A DNA stretch of 64,000 bases, taken from Zestomonas insulae (lineage in GTDB: Bacteria > Pseudomonadota > Gammaproteobacteria > Pseudomonadales > Pseudomonadaceae). Below are positions 1-8,032 of the stretch, piece after piece. Position 1 is the first letter of the stretch. Every line of letters begins with the position of its first letter. The position numbers and the translations under genes were made by a program. The stretch is taken from positions 1,116,001-1,180,000 of the forward strand of contig NZ_JAFEUP010000001.1 in NCBI RefSeq assembly GCF_016901015.1, written 5' to 3'. The notes beneath the pieces are model-generated. The model made no database searches. It was not told the DNA's origin and saw only the letters and a list, made by a program, of their open reading frames with translations.

Positions 1-35
1 ACCAGTTCGGCAGCAAAATTGAGGGACTGTTTCAT
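1..35 (-). CDS. Possible 5' end of a leftward gene, truncated by the window edge
   Basis: On the minus strand an ATG at 33-35 opens a frame that runs off the window, starting MKQSLNFAAELV. A purine-rich AAGAAGAG lies about 9 bases upstream of it. Eleven codons are too few to identify a family. The divergent arrangement with the hydrolase at 170 leaves an intergenic region of about 130 bases for both promoters. The call rests only on the open frame and the weak ribosome binding site. Confidence 0.35.
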   Translation of the reverse strand, partial: MKQSLNFAAEL

Positions 36-104
36 AACCGACTGCTCTTCTTGTTATGAAGGTCGACGTGGCCGGATATGACGGGACACTTGGCCACATT
101 TGCC

Positions 105-134
105 TTGTTCGTCCCGAACCGGCGAGCGCATAGT
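105..134 (+). promoter_or_regulatory. Putative sigma70 promoter of the first metal-dependent hydrolase
   Basis: TTGTTC (105-110) and CATAGT (129-134) are separated by 18 bases, about 35 bases upstream of the ATG at 170. The paralogue downstream carries the same CATAGT hexamer in its own upstream region. Inferred from sequence only. Confidence 0.4.
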
Positions 135-169
135 CGGGACAGCGATATCTGATTATCGAGGGAGTGCGT

Positions 170-1006
170 ATGCCCAGTACCACACCTAAAGGTTTGGAAA
201 TCCACCCGCGACAACCGGATTTCGGCCTGCCGACGCCGATGCCAAGGCACTGGCACAGCGGCGACGCGTTCAAGAGCCATTTCTTCGATGCCATGTCGGT
301 GCTGTTCCCCGACGGCGAACGCTTCTTCATCGACTCGGTGCGACCGTTCCGCGAGCGGATCGACGACCCGCTGCTGCAGCAGCAGATTCGCGGCTTCATC
401 GCCCAGGAAGGTCATCACAGCCGCGAGCACGCCGACTACAGCGAGCGCCTGCGCGCCCTCGGTTACGACATCGACTACCTCGAGCGCGGCCTGCAGCGGC
501 GCCTCGGCTTCGTCCGCAAGCACCTGTCACCCGAGCTGCAACTGGCCGCCACCACTTCGGTGGAGCACCTCACCGCGATCATGGCCGACGCCGTGCTGCA
601 GAACCCGCGCTGGCTGGCCGGAGCCGACCCGGCACTGGCGCAGCTGTGGCGCTGGCACGCGCTGGAGGAAACCGAGCACAAGGCGGTGGCCTTCGACGTC
701 TACCAGCAGGTCTGCGGCAGCCCCTGGCTGCGTCGCCGGGCGATGCTGCAGAGCACTTTCTTCTTCACTCAGGACACCTTCCGCGGGCTGGTGCACATGC
801 TCAAGCGCGACGGCCTGCTGTGGAACTGGCGGGTGTGGCGCGACGGGCTGCGCTGGATGTGGGGGCGCGAGGGCATCTTCCGCCCGCTGCTCAGGGTCTA
901 CCTGGACTTCTACCGCCGCGACTTCCACCCCTGGCAGCACGACAACCAGCACCTGGTCGAGCAGTACCGCCGCCAGTTCGACGCACCGCCGGCCGACGTG
1001 GCCTGA
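170..1006 (+). CDS. Metal-dependent hydrolase, PF10118 family (copy 1)
   Basis: A 278-residue protein of the predicted metal-dependent hydrolase family PF10118, common in Pseudomonas; its substrate is unknown to me. Likely metal ligands are visible in conserved acidic/His motifs: EGHHSREH (residues 80-87), VEH (131-133) and EETEHKAV (166-173), a pattern that suggests a helical di-metal carboxylate site. There is no signal peptide, so it is probably cytoplasmic. ATG 170 is preferred over the in-frame GTG at 164 because GAGGGAG sits at 158-164. A close paralogue follows at 1185, so the two form a tandem duplication. Family assignment is fairly sure; the reaction is not known. Confidence 0.85.
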   Translation: MPSTTPKGLEIHPRQPDFGLPTPMPRHWHSGDAFKSHFFDAMSVLFPDGERFFIDSVRPFRERIDDPLLQQQIRGFIAQEGHHSREHADYSERLRALGYDIDYLERGLQRRLGFVRKHLSPELQLAATTSVEHLTAIMADAVLQNPRWLAGADPALAQLWRWHALEETEHKAVAFDVYQQVCGSPWLRRRAMLQSTFFFTQDTFRGLVHMLKRDGLLWNWRVWRDGLRWMWGREGIFRPLLRVYLDFYRRDFHPWQHDNQHLVEQYRRQFDAPPADVA

Positions 1007-1120
1007 TCGCACCGCCCTACCCTGCGCCTGTCTTGCCGGCCGCCCGCCCAGCGCGGGCGGACTGGCGTGCGGCACCCCTGCCTGGCCGCAAATGACTCGC
1101 AGATTGGCTGGAGCTGACCT

Positions 1121-1148
1121 TTGCCGCTTCCGGCCCGGTCCGCATAGT
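1121..1148 (+). promoter_or_regulatory. Putative sigma70 promoter of the second metal-dependent hydrolase
   Basis: TTGCCG (1121-1126) and CATAGT (1143-1148) with a 16-base spacer lie about 37 bases upstream of the ATG at 1185. The 178-base gap between the paralogues and the shared CATAGT hexamer suggest each copy keeps its own promoter. Confidence 0.35.
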
Positions 1149-1184
1149 GCGGCCATGGATCAACAACGACTCAGGGAGTCCTCC

Positions 1185-2027
1185 ATGGCAAGCACCACCC
1201 CAGAAGGCCTGGTCATTCGTCCGCGGCACATGGACTTCGATCTGCCCAACCCGTTCCCGCGCCACTGGCACGGCGGCGATGCGTTCAAGACCCACCTGTT
1301 CGACGCCATGTCGGTGATGTTTCCCGATGGCGAGCGCTTCTTCATCGACTCGGTGCGGCAGTTCCGCGACCAGATCACCGACCCGGTACTGAAAGAACAA
1401 ATCCGCGGCTTCATCGGCCAGGAAGGCCACCACAGCCGCGAGCACCTGGAATACAGCGCGCGCCTGCGTGACCTCGGCTACGACATCACCCGCCTGGAGA
1501 AACGCGCCCAGGTGCGCATCCGCTACACCCAGAAGAAGTTCTCGGCGAAGCGCCAGCTGGCCGCCACCGCCGCCCTGGAGCACATCACCGCGATCATGGC
1601 CGACGGCCTGCTCAAGCACCCGGACTACCTGGCCGGCGCCCACCCGGTGCTGCAGCGCCTGTGGCGCTGGCACGCGCTGGAAGAGACCGAGCACAAGGCG
1701 GTGGCCTTCGACGTCTACCAGCAGGTCTGCGGCAACCGCAAACTGTTGCGCCGGGCGATGGTGATGGGCACCTTCTTCTTCATGCTCGACACCCATCGCG
1801 GCCTGATCCACATGCTCAAGCGCGATGGCCTGCTGTGGAACTGGCGCCTGTGGCGCGACGGGCTGAGCTGGATGTGGGGCAAGGACGGCATCTTCCGCGC
1901 CCTGCTGCGCCCCTACCTGGACTTCTTCAAGGCCGACTTCCACCCCTGGCAGCACAACAACCTCGACCTGCTGTACGCGACCCGCGGCGAATTCGACGCC
2001 CCGGAGCTGGCCCGCGCCGCCGGTTGA
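1185..2027 (+). CDS. Metal-dependent hydrolase, PF10118 family (copy 2)
   Basis: A 280-residue paralogue of the preceding gene, nearly the same length and colinear along its whole length. It keeps the EGHHSREH, LEH and EETEHKAVAFDVY motifs, so both copies should be active. It differs most around residues 105-125, where it is Lys/Arg-rich, and at the C-terminus. GGGAG precedes the ATG by about 7 bases. A longer upstream reading frame (from 288) is only the open +1 frame through copy 1. The two copies may differ in substrate or expression; the sequence does not say which. An intrinsic terminator follows directly. Confidence 0.85.
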   Translation: MASTTPEGLVIRPRHMDFDLPNPFPRHWHGGDAFKTHLFDAMSVMFPDGERFFIDSVRQFRDQITDPVLKEQIRGFIGQEGHHSREHLEYSARLRDLGYDITRLEKRAQVRIRYTQKKFSAKRQLAATAALEHITAIMADGLLKHPDYLAGAHPVLQRLWRWHALEETEHKAVAFDVYQQVCGNRKLLRRAMVMGTFFFMLDTHRGLIHMLKRDGLLWNWRLWRDGLSWMWGKDGIFRALLRPYLDFFKADFHPWQHNNLDLLYATRGEFDAPELARAAG

Positions 2028-2050
2028 TAGCCCCGTTCCGCTTACCCTTC

Positions 2051-2075
2051 AGGCCACCTGGTGTGGCCTTTTTTT
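2051..2075 (+). terminator. Intrinsic terminator after the hydrolase pair
   Basis: AGGCCAC (2051-2057) pairs with GTGGCCT (2063-2069) around a five-base loop, followed by a run of T to 2075. It lies 24 bases after the stop of the second hydrolase. Confidence 0.85.
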
Positions 2076-2112
2076 ATGCCCGCAGATTGTCGCTGGCCGG
2101 CCGAGGCGCCGG

Positions 2113-2355
2113 TCAGCTGGCGAGCGGTTGCAAGCGAATGCTCGTCACATCGGCGGCACTGCTCCGCTCGGCGCCCAGCGGCGCGGCGATACCCCAGTCG
2201 CCATGCAGATACCAGTCGTCACCGAGCATCTCGGCGGGGTGCATGGTGCGATCCGCGCCATTGCCGCAGGCCAGGTCATGCGCCGCGCAGTAGCGGTCAC
2301 AGCCCCAGCAGATGCGCTCGGGATGCTTGGGGTTGAGAGGAAAGGGCTTGGCCAT
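2113..2355 (-). CDS. DUF3079 domain-containing small protein
   Basis: An 80-residue cytoplasmic protein. The first 50 residues match the DUF3079 family as I remember it: HPERICWGCDRYC near the N-terminus, then LACGNGADRT and GDDWY. Three cysteines in CWGCDRYC and a fourth in ACGNG could bind a metal, which is inference. The last 30 residues are less conserved-looking. It stands alone between convergent and co-directional neighbours. Function is unknown. Confidence 0.75.
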   Translation of the reverse strand: MAKPFPLNPKHPERICWGCDRYCAAHDLACGNGADRTMHPAEMLGDDWYLHGDWGIAAPLGAERSSAADVTSIRLQPLAS

Positions 2356-2503
2356 GGCGATGCTCGGGGCTGGCGGTATGGCTTGCCACGTTAGCGAAGC
2401 CAGCCCCGGGCATGTTGATCCCGATCAAGCGCCCGCCACTCCGCAGGCCTGCGCAAACCACACGGGCCACCGCAGTGGCCCGTCGGCGGTGCAACCCTGC
2501 GCT

Positions 2504-3445
2504 TCAGCCGCGCAGGAAACGCATGGCGTCGGCCGCGCTCTGCTCGGGGATTTCCTCCATCGGCACGTGGCCGACGCCCGGGTAGGTCTTGACCTGGATG
2601 CCCGGCACATCGCGCTGCCAGAGCGGCACGTGCTTCGGCGAAATCCAGCGGTCGCGCTCGCCCCACATCAGCAGGGTCGGCACCTTGAGGTTCGCCACCC
2701 GCTGCGCGGTGCCGTGCAGTTCTTCGCGGTTGACCTTGATCAGCACGCGGAAGATTTCCATTGCCGCCTTGCGGTTGCCCGGCCGCCGGCTGATGTCGTA
2801 GTAGCGGTCGATGATCCCCGGCTTGATCCGCCCCGGCTCGCCGTAGACCTCCTTGATGCCCTGCGCCACCAGCGCGCGCGGCATCCACAGCGGCATCGCC
2901 ACGGTGGCGCCGGGCAGTGCGGCGGCGGCGATCATCCACGGCATCTTGTGCATGTGGTAGCCGGCCGGGTCGACCAGGATCAGCTTGCCGACCCGCTGCG
3001 GCTGGGCCAGGGCGAAGTTCCAGGCGATGTAGCCGCCCAGCGAGTTGCCGACCACGTCGGCCTTGTTCACTCCGAGGTAGTCGAGCAGTTGGGCGAAGAT
3101 CGCCGTCATCCGCTCGGCGTTGTACACGCCGTCGCGCGCCGGCCCGGTGAGGCCGAAGCCGGGCACGTCGAAGCGGATGATCCGATAGTGCGCGGCGAAC
3201 GCCTGCACCCAGCCGTCCCAGGTGTGCAGCGAAGCCATCACCCCGTGGATCAGCACCAGCACCGGCTTGTCGCGGCTGCCTTCGTCGCGGTAGTGGACGT
3301 TGAAGCCGTCCAACTCGATGAAGCGCGAGCCGCTGTCGACATGGGCGTAACGCGCCTTGAGGCGCTCGAGCGGCAAGGCACCGAAGCCCAGGCGGGCGAA
3401 TCCGCCGGCCAGCGGCGGATGGAGGGTAAGGCTGGAAGCGGACAT
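2504..3445 (-). CDS. Alpha/beta-fold hydrolase
   Basis: A 313-residue alpha/beta hydrolase. The oxyanion HG motif (VLIHGVM, residues 64-70), the nucleophile elbow GNSLGG with Ser135, an acidic residue in WGERDRW and the C-terminal GVGHVPMEE give a complete catalytic triad. It probably cleaves an ester or a C-C bond; the substrate cannot be read from the sequence. A GAGGTG ribosome site precedes ATG 3445; the longer open frame upstream overlaps the TetR gene and is not used. The TetR gene lies 71 bases upstream on the same strand, so this hydrolase is a likely target or operon partner of that regulator. Confidence 0.85.
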   Translation of the reverse strand: MSASSLTLHPPLAGGFARLGFGALPLERLKARYAHVDSGSRFIELDGFNVHYRDEGSRDKPVLVLIHGVMASLHTWDGWVQAFAAHYRIIRFDVPGFGLTGPARDGVYNAERMTAIFAQLLDYLGVNKADVVGNSLGGYIAWNFALAQPQRVGKLILVDPAGYHMHKMPWMIAAAALPGATVAMPLWMPRALVAQGIKEVYGEPGRIKPGIIDRYYDISRRPGNRKAAMEIFRVLIKVNREELHGTAQRVANLKVPTLLMWGERDRWISPKHVPLWQRDVPGIQVKTYPGVGHVPMEEIPEQSAADAMRFLRG

Positions 3446-3516
3446 GCGGGCACCTCGGGCATTGTTCTTGTTGAGGCGCCTAGCAAAGCACGCGGCGCCG
3501 CGCTTGCCCGCCCAAC

Positions 3517-4185
3517 CTAGGTTGAGCGCAGACAGAGGGCGCTGCTGACCAGAGCTCCGAGCACCTGCTTGGCGTGCTCGATCTCGCTGCGCGGCGCCTG
3601 GCGCACCAGCAGGTCGAGTGAGGCGGCTTCCATCGCCCAGATCAGCGTGTGCGAGAGCAGCGGGTCCTGCTGCTCGTCCTGCGACTCCAGGCGTTCGCGC
3701 AGCAGACGGACCATTTCCTGATGGGCGCGCTGACGGTGCGGCGCCAGCGGCGAGTCGGCGCGCAGCGCCTCTTCCTGCATCAGGCGGATGATCGGGCCGA
3801 CCGCCAAGTGATACTCGAAGAAGCAGTCGACCATGCGCTGCAACCAGGCCTGCGCGTTGCCGGCGCCGTGCTCCAGCTCGCGGAAGCGGCTGAGCAGGAG
3901 CAGCACCGAGGTGCGGTAGATGCCTTCGAGCACCTCGATCTTGTTGGCGAAGTACTTGTAGAAGGTGCGCCGCGACACCTTGGCCGCTTCCAGCAGGTCG
4001 TTGACCGTGGTCTCGGCCAGACCCTTGCGGACGAACACCGGGATCGCCGCCAGCTGGATATTGGTACGCTGCAGATGGCCGACCAGCGGCCCCTCCGCGC
4101 CCTCGCCCTGGCGCAGCAGCACGTCGTGACCGCCGAGGTCCTCGAACACCGCCCGCACCGCGCCCAGCTCGCCTGCCACTTCCAT
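3517..4185 (-). CDS. TetR/AcrR family transcriptional regulator
   Basis: A 222-residue regulator. The helix-turn-helix lies at about residues 55-80 (GLAETTVNDLLEAAKV, then SRRTFYKYFANK), preceded by an unusually long N-terminal extension of about 40 residues. The remainder is an all-helical ligand-binding domain typical of TetR. ATG 4185 is chosen; an in-frame TTG at 4197 is possible. It is divergent from the secreted protein at 4276 (90-base gap) and upstream of the alpha/beta hydrolase, so it may repress either. The ligand is unknown. Confidence 0.85.
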   Translation of the reverse strand: MEVAGELGAVRAVFEDLGGHDVLLRQGEGAEGPLVGHLQRTNIQLAAIPVFVRKGLAETTVNDLLEAAKVSRRTFYKYFANKIEVLEGIYRTSVLLLLSRFRELEHGAGNAQAWLQRMVDCFFEYHLAVGPIIRLMQEEALRADSPLAPHRQRAHQEMVRLLRERLESQDEQQDPLLSHTLIWAMEAASLDLLVRQAPRSEIEHAKQVLGALVSSALCLRST

Positions 4186-4275
4186 CGTCGTTCCCAACCA
4201 AGGCTCAGGGTGACGGCGACAGGCGGGCTCGCTACTCTGCAGACCTGCCCGTCCGCTGCCGGATTCTGTTTCGCG

Positions 4276-5133
4276 ATGACGCTATCACGCCACCTGCTCT
4301 GGCCGCTGGCCATCCTTTTGCTGGTTCTGCTGCGCCCGCTGTCGGCGGCCGAGCTGTTCTACCTCGGCCAGAAGATCCCCGACCTCGACAAGCCGTGGGG
4401 CAGCGCGCAGTACCGGCAATTGCTCGAGGCGCTGCAGCAGGTCGACACCAGCCAGGCCAACGCCCTGCCGCGGCGCAGCGGCGAATTCACCGGACCGATC
4501 TACCGGCGCATGGTCAGCGAAGACAACCTGCGCCCGCAGCTGAACATCTACGCGCCGCTGGAGCTGCGCCAGAACGAAGCGCGCGAGGTGCTGTTCCAGC
4601 TCAAGGAGCTGATGCGCCTGTACTTCGATTTCCGTGCCGCGCAGCAGCCCTACGGCGCCGAAGCGCTCGGTTTGATGACCTATTCGCTGCGCGAGCAGGC
4701 GGTGCTGTTCACCCTCACCACCGAGTTCTGGATGACCCTGTCGCAGAAGGAGCAGCGCAACCCGGTGCGCCTGCAGGGCCTGCGCGAGACCAAGGCCGCG
4801 GCGGCCATGCTGACCTCCAGCGCGCTCGACTACCTGGGCCTGACCCGCCAGTTCAACCAGGACGACATCGCCCTGTATGCCGCCGAACTGGGCAAGCAGC
4901 TGCCCGAGCTGTTCGTCCACCTCGACGCCGACATCCGCCCGCAACTGCTGGCGCGGGTCGGCGAGCTGGCCCAGCAGCACCCGGACGCCGAGGTGCGCGC
5001 CAGCATGGCGGAACTGCTGCCGGTGCTGGCGACGATCCAGGGTGATATCGAACAGCAACTGGCGCAGGCCAAACCGGCCGCGGCGCCGGCGGCCAAGCTG
5101 GATCTGAGCCTGCCGGCGCCGGCCACGCCGTAA
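4276..5133 (+). CDS. Exported protein of unknown function
   Basis: A 285-residue protein with a clear signal peptide: MTLSRHLLWPLAILLLVLL followed by an Ala-rich cleavage region (LSAAE, about residues 22-26). The mature part is mainly helical and rich in Gln, Glu and Leu, and ends in an Ala/Pro-rich tail (AKPAAAPAAK). I do not recognise a domain. It is probably periplasmic. It is divergent from the TetR gene, so it may be part of that regulon. It is convergent with the LuxR-type regulator, whose stop is only 25 bases away. Confidence 0.75.
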   Translation: MTLSRHLLWPLAILLLVLLRPLSAAELFYLGQKIPDLDKPWGSAQYRQLLEALQQVDTSQANALPRRSGEFTGPIYRRMVSEDNLRPQLNIYAPLELRQNEAREVLFQLKELMRLYFDFRAAQQPYGAEALGLMTYSLREQAVLFTLTTEFWMTLSQKEQRNPVRLQGLRETKAAAAMLTSSALDYLGLTRQFNQDDIALYAAELGKQLPELFVHLDADIRPQLLARVGELAQQHPDAEVRASMAELLPVLATIQGDIEQQLAQAKPAAAPAAKLDLSLPAPATP

Positions 5134-5158
5134 CGGCGCGCGGTCTGCCGCCAGGGCG

Positions 5159-7888
5159 TTAGCGCAACAGCCCCAGCGCCTTGGCCCGCGCCACCGCCTG
5201 GGTGCGCCGCTCGACGCCGAGCTTGCTGTTGATGTGCCGCGCGTGGGTCTTCACCGTGTGCAGGGAGATGAACAGCCGATCGCTGATCTCCTGGTTCGAG
5301 CAGCCCTGGGCGATCAGCTCGAGCACCGCCAGCTCGCGCGCACTCAGCGCCTCGGCGGTGCCGCTGACCACTTCCTCGACCACCTCGCCTTCCGGCAACA
5401 GCGCCAGCAGCGCCTCGCCGGCCGCACACCGCGGCGCCGCCTGCAGCTGCTCGCGCAACCACTGCGGATGCTCGACCAGCAGCGCGTGGAACGGCAGCAA
5501 GGCGCCGCCGATCGCCCCTTCCAGGCACTGCAGCAGCAACTGGCGCGCCTCGCGGTCCTGGCGGTGCCGCAGGCAATGGCGGATCAGTTCGACCTGCGCG
5601 GTGAGGCCCAGGGTCTGCCCGCCGGTGCTGTGCACCCGCAAGCTGAGGGCACGCAGGCGGCGCTCCGCCTGCGGCCATTGCTCCTGGGCGCGCTCCAGCG
5701 CGGCGAGTTGCAGCTCCAGGTGCAGCGGCAGTTGCGGGTGGAATTCCGGGGCACTGGCCGCCTCTTCGCCGCTGTAGGTTTCGGCCAGGCGGGTCAGCCA
5801 CAGCCCGGCCTGCTCCAGCTGGCCCTGCGGCAGCCACAGCTCGCACTTGGCCAGGGTCAGCATGGCCAGGTAGTAGATCGGCGGCACGTCCCAGATGTGC
5901 ATCAGCCGCTCGGCTTCGGCGAGGTGGGCGAACGCCTCGGCGTAGCGGCCGAAGCGGCCGTCCAGGCCGGCCAGCAGGTAGTAGCCGATCAGCAGGCTGA
6001 GGTCGCGACAGGCGCGCGCCTCGGCGATCCCGGCGAGCAGCTTGATGCGCGCCGCCTCCGGCTGCAGACGCTGGATCAGCAGCAGGCCTTCGTACAGGGT
6101 CAGCCGCGCACGCACCGCGTACAGGCGCTGCGCCGGCAGGCCGTGCAGGCGTGCCAGGCCCTGCTGCACTTCATCCAAGGCGCGCAGCACTTCGCCGCGG
6201 GCCTGCAGCACGCGGGCGCGGTCGTAGTGCGCCAGCGCCTCGAACAATGGATTGCCGACCCGCCGCGCCAGCTCCAGCGCCTCGCGGTTGAGGCCACGGG
6301 CACGCCACAGATCGCCCTTGACCACCGCCAGGTTGGCCAGGGTCGACAGGCACATCTGCCGCTGCCCGGTACGCTCGCGCGGCAGGCTGGCCAGCGCCTC
6401 GCTGCAATAGGCCTCGGCCGTGGCGCTATCGCCGCGGCCGCGGGCAATCACCCCGCTGAGTGCCAGCCACTGGGCGAGCATCGAGCGCTGCGCGCGTGCC
6501 GAGGGCGCCGGCAGGAAGCGCGTCAGCTGACGCGCCAGTTCCTCGGCGGCGTCCAGCTGGCAGGCCAGTGCCAGGGCCCAGGCGTACAGCACGATCAGCC
6601 GCGGCGAGCTGCCGAGCAGGCTTTCCGGCAAGTCCATCTTCCAGCGCAGCAGCATGGCAACGTTCTGCTCGCCGAGCAGCTGCACCTCGGAGAGGTTCTG
6701 CACCAGGTTGGCCGCCACGTCCGGCTGACCGGCGCGCAGCGCTTGGTCGATGGCCTCGTCGAGCCAGCCCTGTGCGCTGTACCAGCGGCAGGCGCGCAGG
6801 TGCAGGCGCGCGGCCGGCTGGCTGCCCTCCTGCGGGCGGGCGCGCAGCAGGTCGGAGAACAGGTGGTGGTAGCGGAACCAGCGGCCCTGCTCGTCGAGCG
6901 GCACGAGGAACACCTGGTTGGCCTGCAGATGACGGAGGATCGCTGCGCTGTCGTGGCTGTCGCGCACCGCATCACACAGCTCGGCACAGAAGCGGTCGAG
7001 GCATGCGGTGTCATACAGGAAGGCCTGCACGTCCGCACTCTGCCGCTCGATCACTTCTTCCAGCAGGTAGTCGCGGATCAAGCCATCGGAACCGTGGAAC
7101 GACGGCAGCCGGCCATCCGGCTCATCGGCGGCGGCCAGCAGCCACAGACGCAGGCCGGCGACCCAGCCTTCGCTGCGCTGCAGCAGGGTCTGCAGGTCGG
7201 CATTGCTCAGCGCGGTGCCCTGGCTGGCCAGCAGGGTCGCCGACTCTTCGTGGGTCAGGCGCAGGTCCTGTTCGTCCAGTTCGAGCAACTGCTTGGACAG
7301 CCGTAGGCGGGCCAGATGCCAGTCCGGGCGCTGGCGGCTGGTGACCAGCAGCAGCAAGCCCGGCGGCAGGTGATTGAGGAGGAACTGCAGGCAGCGGTCG
7401 AGCACCGCACCCTGCGCCAAATGGTAGTCGTCGAGCACCAGCAGCAACGGCTGCGCGGCATCCAGGCTGCCCGCCAGCTCGTCGAGCAGGCCATCCAGCC
7501 ATTCCTCGAAGGCGAACGGCTGATGGCGTTGGCGCATGCGCAGCACGCCGAGTGCCTCTTCACCGAGACCCGGCAGGTAGCGGCGCAGGCCGGTCAGCAG
7601 GCGTTCGAGGAAGCGCCCCGGATCGCTGTCGCGGCGGCTCAGGCCGAACCACAGGCTGCGCCACTCGGCCGGCAGCTGCTGGCAGAACTCGCCGGCCAGC
7701 GAACTCTTGCCGAAGCCGGCCGGCGCGCAGACCAGCAGCAGGCGCCCGCTCAGGCCGCCGTTCAGCCGTTCGCACAGCGCAGGGCGCGGCACGTGGCCGT
7801 CGGGGAGTGGCGGCCGGAAGAAGCGGCCATCGGCAGCAGAATCAGTGGCGAAGGCAGCGGAGCGGGGATTACTGGACAGCTCAGTCAT
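5159..7888 (-). CDS. MalT-type (LAL) LuxR family transcriptional regulator
   Basis: A 909-residue ATP-dependent activator. An N-terminal STAND/MalT ATPase carries Walker A APAGFGKS (residues 55-62) and Walker B LLLVLDDYH (148-156). The middle consists of TPR-like helical repeats, and the last 65 residues form a LuxR helix-turn-helix (LSARELAVLELIAQGCSNQE, then HTVKTHARHINSKLGV). Such regulators bind an inducer through the repeat region and activate adjacent catabolic or export operons. The start at 7888 fits the family; the open frame extends to 8014 without a better start. The DUF1302-DUF1329 operon immediately upstream on the same strand is the likely target. Confidence 0.9.
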   Translation of the reverse strand: MTELSSNPRSAAFATDSAADGRFFRPPLPDGHVPRPALCERLNGGLSGRLLLVCAPAGFGKSSLAGEFCQQLPAEWRSLWFGLSRRDSDPGRFLERLLTGLRRYLPGLGEEALGVLRMRQRHQPFAFEEWLDGLLDELAGSLDAAQPLLLVLDDYHLAQGAVLDRCLQFLLNHLPPGLLLLVTSRQRPDWHLARLRLSKQLLELDEQDLRLTHEESATLLASQGTALSNADLQTLLQRSEGWVAGLRLWLLAAADEPDGRLPSFHGSDGLIRDYLLEEVIERQSADVQAFLYDTACLDRFCAELCDAVRDSHDSAAILRHLQANQVFLVPLDEQGRWFRYHHLFSDLLRARPQEGSQPAARLHLRACRWYSAQGWLDEAIDQALRAGQPDVAANLVQNLSEVQLLGEQNVAMLLRWKMDLPESLLGSSPRLIVLYAWALALACQLDAAEELARQLTRFLPAPSARAQRSMLAQWLALSGVIARGRGDSATAEAYCSEALASLPRERTGQRQMCLSTLANLAVVKGDLWRARGLNREALELARRVGNPLFEALAHYDRARVLQARGEVLRALDEVQQGLARLHGLPAQRLYAVRARLTLYEGLLLIQRLQPEAARIKLLAGIAEARACRDLSLLIGYYLLAGLDGRFGRYAEAFAHLAEAERLMHIWDVPPIYYLAMLTLAKCELWLPQGQLEQAGLWLTRLAETYSGEEAASAPEFHPQLPLHLELQLAALERAQEQWPQAERRLRALSLRVHSTGGQTLGLTAQVELIRHCLRHRQDREARQLLLQCLEGAIGGALLPFHALLVEHPQWLREQLQAAPRCAAGEALLALLPEGEVVEEVVSGTAEALSARELAVLELIAQGCSNQEISDRLFISLHTVKTHARHINSKLGVERRTQAVARAKALGLLR

Positions 7889-7982
7889 ACCGGATTTCTG
7901 ATTGTGGGCAGGGCAACAATCTGGACGCTCGCAGCCTAGACCCTTGCCCGGGGTATTTGAAGCGCTGGTCATCTCAGGCAAT

Positions 7983-8005
7983 AAAAAACCGGCCCGAAGG
8001 CCGGT
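7983..8005 (-). terminator. Intrinsic terminator of the DUF1302-DUF1329 operon
   Basis: ACCGGCC (7988-7994) pairs with GGCCGGT (7999-8005) around CGAA. Read leftward, the hairpin is followed by a T run (complement of the A tract at 7983-7988). It separates the DUF1329 gene from the LAL regulator gene, which therefore needs its own promoter. Confidence 0.85.
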
Positions 8006-8032
8006 CAAATGCACGGGAAGTGCGAGAGTTGT

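Noticed and set aside
32..523. Leftward frame of 163 codons over the first hydrolase
   Set aside because: It is antisense to the hydrolase and has no domain or ribosome site.
288..1184. Extension of the second hydrolase back to 288
   Set aside because: It is only the open +1 frame through the first hydrolase (Ser/Arg/Ala-rich); homology starts at 1185.
5234..7306. 690-codon rightward frame opposite the LAL regulator
   Set aside because: Composition is that of an antisense shadow, and the opposite strand encodes a complete MalT-type protein.
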